The notes under the pieces are model-generated. The model ran no database searches, had not been told where the DNA came from, and saw only the letters and a list, made by a program, of their open reading frames with translations. 64,000 nucleotides of DNA from contig NZ_FOKB01000008.1 of the NCBI RefSeq assembly GCF_900111895.1, forward strand, positions 186,001-250,000, given 5' to 3'. Below are positions 34,589 through 43,438 of this stretch, piece after piece; the first letter of the stretch is position 1; each line of letters opens with the position of its first letter. The position numbers and the translations under genes are program-made. The DNA comes from Pseudomonas simiae. GTDB lineage: Bacteria > Pseudomonadota > Gammaproteobacteria > Pseudomonadales > Pseudomonadaceae.

Positions 34589-36304
34589 ATGCGTACCAGT
34601 CAATATTTGCTCGCCACACAGAAAGAAACGCCTTCCGACGCGGTCGTGATCAGCCACCAGCTGATGCTGCGTGCCGGCATGATCCGCAAACTGGCCTCCG
34701 GCCTGTACACCTGGCTGCCCATGGGCTTGAAGGTGATGCGCAAAGTCGAAGCCATCGTTCGTGAAGAAATGAACGCTGCCGGCTCTCTGGAAGTGTTGAT
34801 GCCGAGCACCCAACCGGCTGAACTGTGGCAGGAATCCGGGCGCTGGGAAGAGTACGGCCCTGAGTTGCTGCGCTTCAAGGACCGTCATGGCCGCGATTTC
34901 TGCGCCGGCCCGACCCACGAAGAAGTGATCACCGACCTGATGCGCAACGAGCTGAGCAGCTACAAGCAGCTGCCGCTGAACCTGTATCAGATCCAGACCA
35001 AATTCCGTGACGAAATCCGCCCACGCTTCGGTTTGATGCGCGGCCGCGAATTCATCATGAAGGATGCGTATTCGTTCCACGCCGACCAGGCGTCGCTGCA
35101 GGCCACCTATGACCGCATGCACACTGCCTACTGCAACGTGTTCACGCGCCTGGGCCTGAAGTTCCGCCCGGTTGAAGCGGACAACGGTTCCATCGGCGGT
35201 GCCGGCTCCCATGAGTTCCATGTGCTGGCCGAGTCCGGCGAAGACGATATCGTCTTCAGCAACGGTTCCGACTACGCGGCGAACATCGAGAAAGCCGAAG
35301 CGGTGCCGCGGGAAACCTCCCGCCCTGCGCCGACTGAAGAACTGCGCCTGGTGGACACGCCAGAGACCAAGACCATCGCGGCCCTGGTGGAAAAATTCAA
35401 TCTGCCGATTGAAAAGACCATCAAGACCCTGATCGTGCGCGCCGAGGAAGAAGGCAAGCTGATCGCCCTGGTGATCCGTGGCGACCACGAACTCAACGAA
35501 ATCAAGGCTGCCCAGCAACCTGGCGTGGCCAGCCCGCTGGTCATGGCCACCGACGCCGAACTGCGCGACGCCATTGGCGCCGGTGCCGGTTCGCTCGGCC
35601 CACTGAACCTGCCGCTGCCGATCATCATCGACCGTTCGGTCGAGCTGATGAGCGACTTCGGTATCGGTGCCAACATCGACGACAAGCACTACTTCGGCGT
35701 GAACTGGGAGCGTGACCTGCCCGTTCCGACCGTGGCCGACCTGCGTAACGTGGTCGCCGGTGACCCAAGCCCGGATGGCAAGGGCACCCTGGAAATCAAG
35801 CGCGGCATCGAAGTCGGGCACATCTTCCAGCTGGGCAACAAGTACAGCAAGGCGATGAAGTGCGAAGTGCTGGGCGAGAACGGCAAGCCGATCACCCTGG
35901 AAATGGGTTGCTACGGCATTGGCGTATCGCGCGTGGTTGCGGCTGCCATCGAGCAGAACAACGACGACAAAGGCATCATCTGGAGTGACGCCCTGGCGCC
36001 GTTCCAGGTCGCCCTGGTACCGCTGCGCTATGAAACCGAGCAAGTACGCGAAGCCACCGACAAGCTGTACGCCGAACTGACGGCTGCTGGTTTTGAAGTG
36101 CTGCTGGATGACCGGGACAAGAAAACCAGCCCGGGCATCAAGTTCGCCGACATGGAACTGATTGGCATCCCGCACCGGATCGTGGTCAGTGACCGCGGCC
36201 TGGCCGATGGCAATCTGGAATACAAGAGCCGGACCGAAGCCGAAGCCCAACCGTTGCCGGTGGCTGACGTGCTGTCTTTCCTTCAGGCGCGTATTCGTCG
36301 CTGA
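34589..36304 (+). CDS. proS: Prolyl-tRNA synthetase
   Basis: This 571-residue class II synthetase charges tRNA-Pro. It begins MRTSQYLLATQKETPSDA and contains motif 2 (FRDEIRPRFGLMRGREFIMKD), an inserted editing domain (about 230-390, with IEKTIKTLIV) that hydrolyses Ala-tRNA-Pro, motif 3 (EMGCYGIGVSRVVAA) and an anticodon-binding domain (about 465-565). Length equals the bacterial long form. The ATG at 34589 is chosen by homology; the frame is open further upstream through the REP element. Confidence 0.97.
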   Translation: MRTSQYLLATQKETPSDAVVISHQLMLRAGMIRKLASGLYTWLPMGLKVMRKVEAIVREEMNAAGSLEVLMPSTQPAELWQESGRWEEYGPELLRFKDRHGRDFCAGPTHEEVITDLMRNELSSYKQLPLNLYQIQTKFRDEIRPRFGLMRGREFIMKDAYSFHADQASLQATYDRMHTAYCNVFTRLGLKFRPVEADNGSIGGAGSHEFHVLAESGEDDIVFSNGSDYAANIEKAEAVPRETSRPAPTEELRLVDTPETKTIAALVEKFNLPIEKTIKTLIVRAEEEGKLIALVIRGDHELNEIKAAQQPGVASPLVMATDAELRDAIGAGAGSLGPLNLPLPIIIDRSVELMSDFGIGANIDDKHYFGVNWERDLPVPTVADLRNVVAGDPSPDGKGTLEIKRGIEVGHIFQLGNKYSKAMKCEVLGENGKPITLEMGCYGIGVSRVVAAAIEQNNDDKGIIWSDALAPFQVALVPLRYETEQVREATDKLYAELTAAGFEVLLDDRDKKTSPGIKFADMELIGIPHRIVVSDRGLADGNLEYKSRTEAEAQPLPVADVLSFLQARIRR

Positions 36305-36324
36305 AAACCAGATCAAGAGAAGTC

Positions 36325-37278
36325 ATGTTCAAGCGAAACACCAGAGCCCTGGGGGGCGCCGCCTTGTGCGGCGCCCTGCTGGTCAGCGGCTGCGCCAACC
36401 AAATGTCGCAACGCAGTGAGCACGAGGAGCGGGTCGAGCGTAAGTTGCTCGATCACAGCCTGCAGATCGATGTAGGCGAGCCCAAAGTGCTGGAGCTGCC
36501 GCAACGCCGGGTACGGATTCACGAACAGAAGACCTTCGAGGTCACCGAGTTCGAAGTCACCCGTCGTTACGACCGCTACACCCCCTACCAACCCTGGCGC
36601 AAACTCTATGAGATGCCTTTGGGTGCCGTAGCCCTGGTGGCCGGCGCGGGCGCCAATGTGGTGAACGTATTCGCCCTTGGCAACCTGCCGACCAGCGTGA
36701 CGCGCGACTGGCTGACCTATGGCGTGGACGGCCTCAATCCGTTCATGAACGTGCAGTCCCACGGCCGTGCGCAACAGAACCTGGCGGGTATCGATGAAGT
36801 CCAGCGCGACAAGCGTGTGGAGTATTCGAGCCTGCCCTGGAGCGAACGACCGGTGCAAGTCACTGCCGGCAAGCAAGTCCATGAGCTGACCACCGACCGT
36901 AACGGCGTCTTGCGCCTGAACCTGTTGGACAGCCCGTTTGCCGAGCAAGACCTGAACCGCATCACCACGCTGAAGATCAGCGTGGAAGACGGCCAGGACG
37001 ACGTGCATTCGGATTCCACGCTGGCTGTCAGCAGCACCTTGCGCAACAAGCTGCTGGAAGCCCACGGCCTGATCTACGACGACTTGGAAGACGACGAAGT
37101 CAGCCAGTGGGTACATCGGGTCAAACGCTTGTCTGAACTGGGCCTGGAAGAAGAAGCCAGCGAACTGGAACAAAGCCTGATCGAACTGACCCGCAATGAT
37201 CCCGAGTTGCAGCAGGAATTCCTGCAGGCGCTGACCAAGGATGCGGGGCGTCTCGTTGCCGATCCAGGCGCTCGCTAG
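36325..37278 (+). CDS. Predicted lipoprotein of unknown function
   Basis: This 317-residue protein has a lipoprotein signal ending LLVSGC (Cys24). After it come a charged, possibly helical segment (about 30-50), a stretch with YDRYTPYQPWRKLYEMPLG, a hydrophobic patch LGAVALVAGAGANVVNVFAL (about 94-113) and an acidic helical C terminus. I recognise no domain. It lies 20 bases after proS, as PA0957 does after PA0956, so co-transcription is likely, though no functional link to prolyl-tRNA synthesis is apparent. Confidence 0.75.
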   Translation: MFKRNTRALGGAALCGALLVSGCANQMSQRSEHEERVERKLLDHSLQIDVGEPKVLELPQRRVRIHEQKTFEVTEFEVTRRYDRYTPYQPWRKLYEMPLGAVALVAGAGANVVNVFALGNLPTSVTRDWLTYGVDGLNPFMNVQSHGRAQQNLAGIDEVQRDKRVEYSSLPWSERPVQVTAGKQVHELTTDRNGVLRLNLLDSPFAEQDLNRITTLKISVEDGQDDVHSDSTLAVSSTLRNKLLEAHGLIYDDLEDDEVSQWVHRVKRLSELGLEEEASELEQSLIELTRNDPELQQEFLQALTKDAGRLVADPGAR

Positions 37279-37302
37279 GGCTTCAAGAACGTTGTAGATC
37301 TA

Positions 37303-37396
37303 CATGTGGGAGCGGGCTTGCCCGCGAATGCGGTGGGTCAGTCACGACAACATTGACTGACACGCCGTATTCGCGAGCAAGCCCGCTCCCACATTT
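37303..37396. repeat. REP doublet between convergent genes
   Basis: Inverted GTGGGAGCGGGCTTGCCCGCG arms flank a centre GTGGGTCAGTCACG...TTGACTGACACGCC. It lies between the lipoprotein gene and dinB, which converge. The entire 90-base unit, including the centre, is nearly the same as the copy at 43325-43415. Confidence 0.9.
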
Positions 37397-37408
37397 GGTT
37401 TTCGGTTT

Positions 37409-38467
37409 TTACCAGGAGAATTCGAGTTGCTCGTTGCCGTTGCTTAAATCCAGCAACCGCACGCCAATACCCAGCAACCGCACCGGCTTCCCACCCCGGT
37501 TGAACGCCTGCGTCAGCAACTGTTGATAACTCTCCAAGTCCCGCCCCGCCCCCGCCTGTTCCAGTGTCGTCTGGGTAAAGTCATGAAACTTCACCTTCAC
37601 GAACGGCTTGCCCGCACGATAACTGCTGTCGATACGCGCCATACGTCCAGCCAGGGTTTCCATCAGCTCAGGTAGCTTGGCCAGACAGCTTGAAAGATCT
37701 GGCAGGTCCACGTCGTAGGTATTCTCCACACTTATCGATTGCCGGCGACTGTCGTTCTGCACCACACGATCATCGATCCCACGGGCCAGACTCCACAACC
37801 GCTCGCCAAAACTGCCGAACTCGCGCACCAGCGCCAGCTTGTTCCACTCGCGCAACTGCAGGCAGTCTTCGATCCCCAGGCGCGCCAGTTTGTCAGCCGT
37901 GACCTTGCCCACACCGTGCAACTTACTCACACGCAATTGCGAGACGAAGTCTTCGACCTGGTCCGGAGTGATCACGAAGAGTCCGTTGGGCTTCTTCCAA
38001 TCGCTGGCAATCTTGGCCAGGAATTTGTTCGGCGCCACGCCGGCGGACACGGTGATGTGCAATTGGTTGGAAACACGGCGGCGAATATCCTGGGCAATGC
38101 GCGTGGCACTGCCGCCGAAATGCGAACTGTCGGACACGTCCAGATAGGCTTCATCCAGCGACAACGGTTCGATCAGGTCGGTGTAGTCGCGAAAGATCGT
38201 CTGGATTTCCTTCGACGCTTCCTTATAAGCCTCCATGCGCGGCTTGACGATGGTCAGGTCCGGGCACAGCTTCAAGGCATGGCGTGACGACATGGCCGAG
38301 CGCACGCCATAGGCACGTGCCTCGTAGTTGCAGGTCGCGATCACCCCGCGCCGGTCCGCCGAACCGCCCACCGCCAGTGGCTTTTGCGCCAGGCTCGGGT
38401 CATCGCGCATCTCGATGGCGGCGTAGAAGCAATCACAGTCGACGTGGATGATTTTGCGCTGTGTCAT
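37409..38467 (-). CDS. dinB: DNA polymerase IV (Y family)
   Basis: This 352-residue translesion polymerase begins MTQRKIIHVDCDCFYAAIEMRDDPS with the first catalytic acidic residues (DCDCFYA), then YEARAYGVRSAM, and SLDEAYLDVS with the second pair. Helix-hairpin-helix LHGVGKVTADKLARLGI and a little-finger domain follow. The C terminus QLEFSW may serve as a clamp-binding tail. It makes error-prone bypass products, mainly in the SOS response; a LexA-type box lies 46 bases upstream. Confidence 0.95.
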   Translation of the reverse strand: MTQRKIIHVDCDCFYAAIEMRDDPSLAQKPLAVGGSADRRGVIATCNYEARAYGVRSAMSSRHALKLCPDLTIVKPRMEAYKEASKEIQTIFRDYTDLIEPLSLDEAYLDVSDSSHFGGSATRIAQDIRRRVSNQLHITVSAGVAPNKFLAKIASDWKKPNGLFVITPDQVEDFVSQLRVSKLHGVGKVTADKLARLGIEDCLQLREWNKLALVREFGSFGERLWSLARGIDDRVVQNDSRRQSISVENTYDVDLPDLSSCLAKLPELMETLAGRMARIDSSYRAGKPFVKVKFHDFTQTTLEQAGAGRDLESYQQLLTQAFNRGGKPVRLLGIGVRLLDLSNGNEQLEFSW

Positions 38468-38512
38468 ATAAACGGGGTGTGTACCTACGGGTAGCCAGTA
38501 TCGCATTCGCAC

Positions 38513-38528
38513 CTGTATATAGCACCAG
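38513..38528 (-). promoter_or_regulatory. Predicted LexA (SOS) box upstream of dinB
   Basis: CTGTATATAGCACCAG matches the LexA consensus CTGTATATATATACAG at 12 of 16 positions, including both CTG/CAG ends. It lies 46 bases before the dinB start, the expected operator position. Confidence 0.7.
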
Positions 38529-38705
38529 TAGTTTGAATCTTCCGCTTGAGCGGTAGGAAAACTCCCAGATGAATTTATTTTCTCAATCGAGTTTGGCCCG
38601 CTGATAGAGCTGAAACCCTCGGCCAGCCTGGGCCCGAGAGGTATCGAGGGGCCACTGTGGAGAGCTAACCGATTGAACCACAAGCGCTTTTCTTCAATTC
38701 ACAGG

Positions 38706-38733
38706 TTGACACATCGGCGTTCCTCTGTAGAAT
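38706..38733 (+). promoter_or_regulatory. Sigma-70 promoter of the first tRNA-fMet gene
   Basis: TTGACA and TAGAAT are separated by 16 bases, close to consensus. The -10 box ends 13 bases before the tRNA, fitting a short leader. Confidence 0.75.
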
Positions 38734-38746
38734 GCCGACACACAGA

Positions 38747-38823
<77 letters not shown>

Positions 38824-38828
38824 AACAT

Positions 38829-38862
38829 CAAAAAAGGCTACTCGAAAGAGTGGCCTTTTTTG
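38829..38862 (+). terminator. Terminator of tRNA-fMet copy 1
   Basis: AAAAAAGGCTACTC, GAAA tetraloop, GAGTGGCCTTTTTT forms a stem with a strong T-tract just after the CCA end. The same element follows copy 2. Confidence 0.88.
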
Positions 38863-38989
38863 TGCGCGCCTGTTTTGTACCTGTACAAAAATTGTAAGAC
38901 AAAAAACCTTTACCCATCGCGCACTTACCCTTCGCAGTCGACCTTCACCGCTCATTTCACACTTATTTGACCCATCGACTCATTAACGG

Positions 38990-39017
38990 TTGACACCCCG
39001 CCGCTGGGCTGTAGAAT
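38990..39017 (+). promoter_or_regulatory. Sigma-70 promoter of the second tRNA-fMet gene
   Basis: TTGACA and TAGAAT are separated by 16 bases, the same arrangement as copy 1, although the spacer sequence between the boxes has diverged. Confidence 0.75.
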
Positions 39018-39029
39018 GCCGCCCACAGA

Positions 39030-39106
<77 letters not shown>

Positions 39107-39111
39107 AACAT

Positions 39112-39145
39112 CAAAAAAGGCTACTCGAAAGAGTGGCCTTTTTTG
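39112..39145 (+). terminator. Terminator of tRNA-fMet copy 2
   Basis: The same GAAA-loop hairpin and T-tract as after copy 1 (AAAAAAGGCTACTC / GAGTGGCCTTTTTT). Confidence 0.88.
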
Positions 39146-39384
39146 TATCCGGTGAAAAAGTTCTTCTGAAACAATGGCATGGCATCTTTCATGAAACCGC
39201 ACGCGGTTTGTAGAGTCCATCTCATCGCACGCTATGCTGAATGTTCAGCGCTACCCTCTACGACCAATGGCCGCTGTCGCCGCCCCCGGTGATACGCGTT
39301 AATATTTGTAATTATTTTGTCCATAGGGATTGGTAACTTGGCTGGATACCTCCATCCTGTCGCGCACAATCCACGAGGTGATTG

Positions 39385-42027
39385 ATGCGCGCCAACTCGT
39401 CTGAACCAAAAGACACTGTCACAGCAGAACAACCGATCACACCCACCCGTCTGCGCTGGCTGGATCTGGTGAGCAAATACCGGCAACCCATCGGGCTGGC
39501 GGTCACCCTATTGTTGTTCGCCATCGCTCTGATCGCCTGTCGACACCTTCTGTTGGAGCTGGACCTCTACGCCCTCCACGACTCGATCCTGGAAGTGCCC
39601 AAACCGGCCTTGCTCGGCGCGTTTGCGGCGGCCGTCGCCGGTTTCGTCATTCTATTGGGCTACGAATTTTCCGGGGCGCGCTACGCGGGCGTGAACTTGC
39701 CCGCCAAGACCCTCGCCCTGGGCGGCTTTACGGCGTTTGCCATCGGCAATGCGATTGGCCTGTCGATGCTCTCCGGCGGTTCGGTGCGTTACCGTTTATA
39801 TGCACGCCATGGCATCGGGGCTTCGGAAGTCGCCCGCATGACGGTGTTCGCCAGTCTGGCTCTCGGCACCGCACTGCCGCCACTGGCTGCATTGGCGACA
39901 CTGAGCAACCTGCCCGCCGCATCGACTTACCTGCATTTGCCGCAGGCTGTGCTGGGCGGTATTGCTGGCGCGGTGCTGTTGTTATCGGCCGCGTTGTGCA
40001 TCGGCATTTATCGCCGTCGCCTACCGGAACAACCCTACCCGGATAACCTGCTGGTCAAAGCCGGCCGGCGCACCTTGCGCCTGCCGGGTCGCCGCCTGAC
40101 GTTCCTGCAACTGATCATTACCGCGCTGGACGTGGCCGCCGCAGCGACCGTTCTATATATGCTGTTGCCGGAAGCGCCGCCGTTCGGTCCCTTCCTGCTG
40201 GTGTACCTGCTGGCCCTGGCCGCCGGCGTGCTCAGCCATGTGCCCGGCGGTGTGGGGGTATTCGAAGCGATCCTGCTGGCCGCCTTCGCCGACAAATTGG
40301 GCGCCGCGCCATTGGCCGCCGCCCTGCTGCTGTATCGCATGATCTACGTGGTACTGCCGCTGCTGATCGCCTGCGTGTTCCTGTTGGTCAACGAAGCGCA
40401 GCGCCTGTTCCAGACCCAGCAAAGCCTGCGGGTCGCCTCGGGGCTGGCAGCGCCAGTACTGGCCGTCCTGGTTTTTTTGTCCGGCGTGGTCCTGCTGTTC
40501 TCTGGCGCCACGCCCGAAATCGACTCACGCCTGGAAAACATCGGCTTCCTGATTCCCCACCGCCTGATTGATGCTTCGCACTTTGGCGCCAGCCTGATCG
40601 GTGTGCTGTGCCTGTTGCTGGCCCAGGGTCTGCGCCGACGCTTGTCGGCTGCCTGGATGCTGACCATGGTGTTGCTGCTGGTGGGCGCCCTGCTCTCGCT
40701 GCTCAAGGGTTTCGACTGGGAAGAAGCCAGCCTGATGACCATGACCGCGATCCTGCTGGCCATCTTCCGGCGCTCTTTCTATCGTGCCAGCCGCCTCACC
40801 GAACTGCCCTTCTCGCCGCTGTACCTGGTGGCCAGTGTCTGTGTGCTGGGGGCATCGATCTGGTTGCTGCTGTTCGCTTATCAAGACGTGCCTTACAGCC
40901 ATCAGCTGTGGTGGCAGTTCACCCTGGACGCCAACGCCCCACGCGGCCTGCGTTCGCTGCTGGGCGCCGCCGTGGTGCTGGTGATCGTGTCGCTGACCTG
41001 GCTGCTGCGTACCGCGCGGCCGGTGATCCACTTGCCGACACCGGACGAACTGGAGCGCGCCAGCAAGATCCTGATGGCCTCGTCCCAGCCCGACGGCGGC
41101 CTGGCGCTCACCGGCGACAAAGCGCTGCTGTTCCATCCCAATGATGAAGCTTTCCTCATGTACGCCCGTCGCGGCCGTAGCCTGGTAGCCTTGTACGACC
41201 CGATCGGCCCGACCCAGCAACGGGCGGAGATGATCTGGCAGTTCCGCGACCTGTGCGACATCCACCACGCGCGCCCGGTGTTCTATCAGGTACGAGCGGA
41301 AAACCTGCCCTACTATATGGACATCGGCCTCACCGCGATCAAGCTGGGCGAAGAAGCCCGCGTCGACCTGAAACGCTTTGACCTGGAAGCCAAGGGCAAA
41401 GAGATGAAGGACCTGCGTTACACCTGGAACCGTGGCTCGCGGGACGGCCTGTCCCTGGAGATCTGCGAACCGGGCACCGCGCCAATGGACGAGCTGAAGG
41501 TGATCTCCGACGCTTGGCTGACCGGCAAGAATGTACGAGAAAAGGGCTTTTCCCTGGGCCGCTTCAGCGACGACTACCTCAAGCACTTTCGTATCGCGAT
41601 CATTCGCTTCGAAGGGCGCCCGGTGGCCTTCGCCAACCTGCTCGAGACCTACAACCACGACCTGGCCAGTCTCGATCTGATGCGCGCTCACCCGGACGCG
41701 CCCAAGCTGACCATGGAATTCATGATGGTCGGCCTGATTCAACACTATAAGAGTCACGGCTACGCCCGCTTCAGCCTCGGCATGGTGCCGTTGTCGGGCC
41801 TGCAACCACGACGCGGCGCCCCACTGACCCAGCGCCTGGGTTCGATGGTGTTCCGTCGTGGCGAGCAACTGTATAACTTCCAAGGTTTGCGCCGCTTCAA
41901 AGACAAGTTCCAGCCTGACTGGGAACCCCGTTACATGGCCGTGCCCGCAGGACTTGATCCGCTGGTGGCACTGGCCGATACCGCCGCCCTGATCGCGGGC
42001 GGCTTGACTGGATTGGTGAAACGCTGA
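39385..42027 (+). CDS. mprF: MprF-type bifunctional aminoacyl-phosphatidylglycerol synthase/flippase
   Basis: This 880-residue inner-membrane protein has about 14 N-terminal membrane segments (about 25-545) forming the flippase part, with GNAIGLSMLSGGSVRYRLY and LSHVPGGVGVFEAILLAAF. The cytosolic C-terminal DUF2156 synthase domain (about 550-860) contains GRSLVALYDPIGP and FSLGMVPLSGL. In P. aeruginosa the homologue PA0920 transfers alanine from Ala-tRNA to phosphatidylglycerol, giving acid and cationic-peptide tolerance; alanine specificity here is inferred. The ATG at 39385 follows GAGGTG. It overlaps the virJ-like gene (TGATG). Confidence 0.93.
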   Translation: MRANSSEPKDTVTAEQPITPTRLRWLDLVSKYRQPIGLAVTLLLFAIALIACRHLLLELDLYALHDSILEVPKPALLGAFAAAVAGFVILLGYEFSGARYAGVNLPAKTLALGGFTAFAIGNAIGLSMLSGGSVRYRLYARHGIGASEVARMTVFASLALGTALPPLAALATLSNLPAASTYLHLPQAVLGGIAGAVLLLSAALCIGIYRRRLPEQPYPDNLLVKAGRRTLRLPGRRLTFLQLIITALDVAAAATVLYMLLPEAPPFGPFLLVYLLALAAGVLSHVPGGVGVFEAILLAAFADKLGAAPLAAALLLYRMIYVVLPLLIACVFLLVNEAQRLFQTQQSLRVASGLAAPVLAVLVFLSGVVLLFSGATPEIDSRLENIGFLIPHRLIDASHFGASLIGVLCLLLAQGLRRRLSAAWMLTMVLLLVGALLSLLKGFDWEEASLMTMTAILLAIFRRSFYRASRLTELPFSPLYLVASVCVLGASIWLLLFAYQDVPYSHQLWWQFTLDANAPRGLRSLLGAAVVLVIVSLTWLLRTARPVIHLPTPDELERASKILMASSQPDGGLALTGDKALLFHPNDEAFLMYARRGRSLVALYDPIGPTQQRAEMIWQFRDLCDIHHARPVFYQVRAENLPYYMDIGLTAIKLGEEARVDLKRFDLEAKGKEMKDLRYTWNRGSRDGLSLEICEPGTAPMDELKVISDAWLTGKNVREKGFSLGRFSDDYLKHFRIAIIRFEGRPVAFANLLETYNHDLASLDLMRAHPDAPKLTMEFMMVGLIQHYKSHGYARFSLGMVPLSGLQPRRGAPLTQRLGSMVFRRGEQLYNFQGLRRFKDKFQPDWEPRYMAVPAGLDPLVALADTAALIAGGLTGLVKR

Positions 42028-43301
42028 TGATTCGACGCTCCTGGCGGTATGTATTGGCCTTCGTAGTGCTGCTCGCCCTGGTCCTGGGTGGCGGCTATTG
42101 GTACTGGAACCGTCCTGCCCCGCAGCCGACCCTGGAGCAACTGCCCCAGGCCGACGGTTCGGTGATGACCCGCGTCACCCCGTACGGCACGCCGAAAGCA
42201 CGCGTCGCGGTGGCCGTGATGCCTGATGAAATGCTGACCGACAGCCAACTGATTGCCTTGAGCCAAGGCGGCAAGGCGCAGATTGTCCAGGTGATCCTGC
42301 CCAAGGACGACTGCAAGCTGCAGGAACAAGCGCTGCAAGGCGCCCTGAGCCAACTCAAGGGCCCTGCCACCCTGGTCAGCGGCATCGGCCCTGGCGCCGC
42401 TCTCGCTTGGCGCTGGCTGGCCACCCAGAACGACGATAAGGCCAACGCCATCTCCGTTGGTTTCGCCCTGGTCCAGGAAGGCTGCAAAGACCCACTGCCA
42501 AAGACAGCCGCACACGGCAATTGGCTGGTGGCCTGGAACGACAACCCTGACGATGAAAGCGCCAGTTTCGTACGCGACACGCCGCGCGCCACCACCAGCA
42601 TCAGCGACTACGACATTCACTACCCGCAAGTGCTGAACAACGAGCTGCGCAAGCAATTGGTAGGTTCGGACAACGGCGGCCTGGCGATTCCGGTGGTGGA
42701 AGTCCCGGCCGGCCAAGCGAAAGATACCGTCACCCTGTTCCTCTCCGGCGATGGCGGTTGGCGCGACCTGGACCGCGACGTGGCCGGCGAAATGGCCAAG
42801 ATCGGCTACCCAGTGGTGGGTATCGATACCCTGCGCTACTACTGGCAGCACAAGACGCCGGAACAAAGCGCCAAGGACCTCACCGAACTGATGCAGCACT
42901 ACCGTCAGAAATGGGGCACCAAGCGCTTCGTGCTGACCGGTTATTCGTTCGGTGCCGATGTGTTGCCAGCCATCTACAACCGTCTGCCGGAAAACGAGCA
43001 GCAGCGTGTCGATGCGATTATCTTGCTGGCCTTCGCGCGCACGGGCAGCTTCGAAATTGAAGTAGAAGGTTGGCTGGGTAACGCCGGCAAAGAAGCCGCC
43101 ACGGGCCCGGAAATGGCCAAGCTGCCCCCCGAGAAAGTGGTGTGCATCTACGGGGCGGAAGAAGTCGACGAGAGCGGCTGCACGGACAAGACTGCGGTGG
43201 GTGAAGCGTTGAAGTTACCCGGTGGGCATCACTTTGATGAGAACTATCCGGCGCTGGCCAAGCGCTTGGTGGATATCATCGTGAAGCACCAAGCCAAGTA
43301 G
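42027..43301 (+). CDS. virJ: VirJ/AcvB-family periplasmic protein, probable Ala-PG hydrolase
   Basis: This 424-residue protein has an N-terminal signal or anchor (about 6-26) and two alpha/beta-hydrolase-like parts. The C-terminal VirJ domain (about 228-420) contains TLFLSGDGGWRDLDRDVAGE, a nucleophile motif GYSFGADV and a closing PGGHHFDENY with a candidate catalytic His. Its ATG overlaps the mprF stop. In P. aeruginosa the partner gene PA0919 hydrolyses alanyl-phosphatidylglycerol, which makes a reversible lipid-charge switch with MprF. Function here rests on that precedent. Confidence 0.87.
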   Translation: MIRRSWRYVLAFVVLLALVLGGGYWYWNRPAPQPTLEQLPQADGSVMTRVTPYGTPKARVAVAVMPDEMLTDSQLIALSQGGKAQIVQVILPKDDCKLQEQALQGALSQLKGPATLVSGIGPGAALAWRWLATQNDDKANAISVGFALVQEGCKDPLPKTAAHGNWLVAWNDNPDDESASFVRDTPRATTSISDYDIHYPQVLNNELRKQLVGSDNGGLAIPVVEVPAGQAKDTVTLFLSGDGGWRDLDRDVAGEMAKIGYPVVGIDTLRYYWQHKTPEQSAKDLTELMQHYRQKWGTKRFVLTGYSFGADVLPAIYNRLPENEQQRVDAIILLAFARTGSFEIEVEGWLGNAGKEAATGPEMAKLPPEKVVCIYGAEEVDESGCTDKTAVGEALKLPGGHHFDENYPALAKRLVDIIVKHQAK

Positions 43302-43324
43302 TTTAAGACCGTACGCAGATAAAA

Positions 43325-43415
43325 ATGTGGGAGCGGGCTTGCCCGCGAAAGCGGTGGATCAGTCACAGGAACATTGACTGACACGCCGTATTCGCGGGCA
43401 AGCCCGCTCCCACAG
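43325..43415. repeat. REP doublet after virJ
   Basis: Inverted GTGGGAGCGGGCTTGCCCGCG arms flank GTGGATCAGTCACAGG...TTGACTGACACGCC. It differs from the copy at 37303-37396 at only about six positions across roughly 90 bases. It lies between convergent virJ and recJ. Confidence 0.9.
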
Positions 43416-43438
43416 TTGTCTGGTGGTGCCGCTGAACG

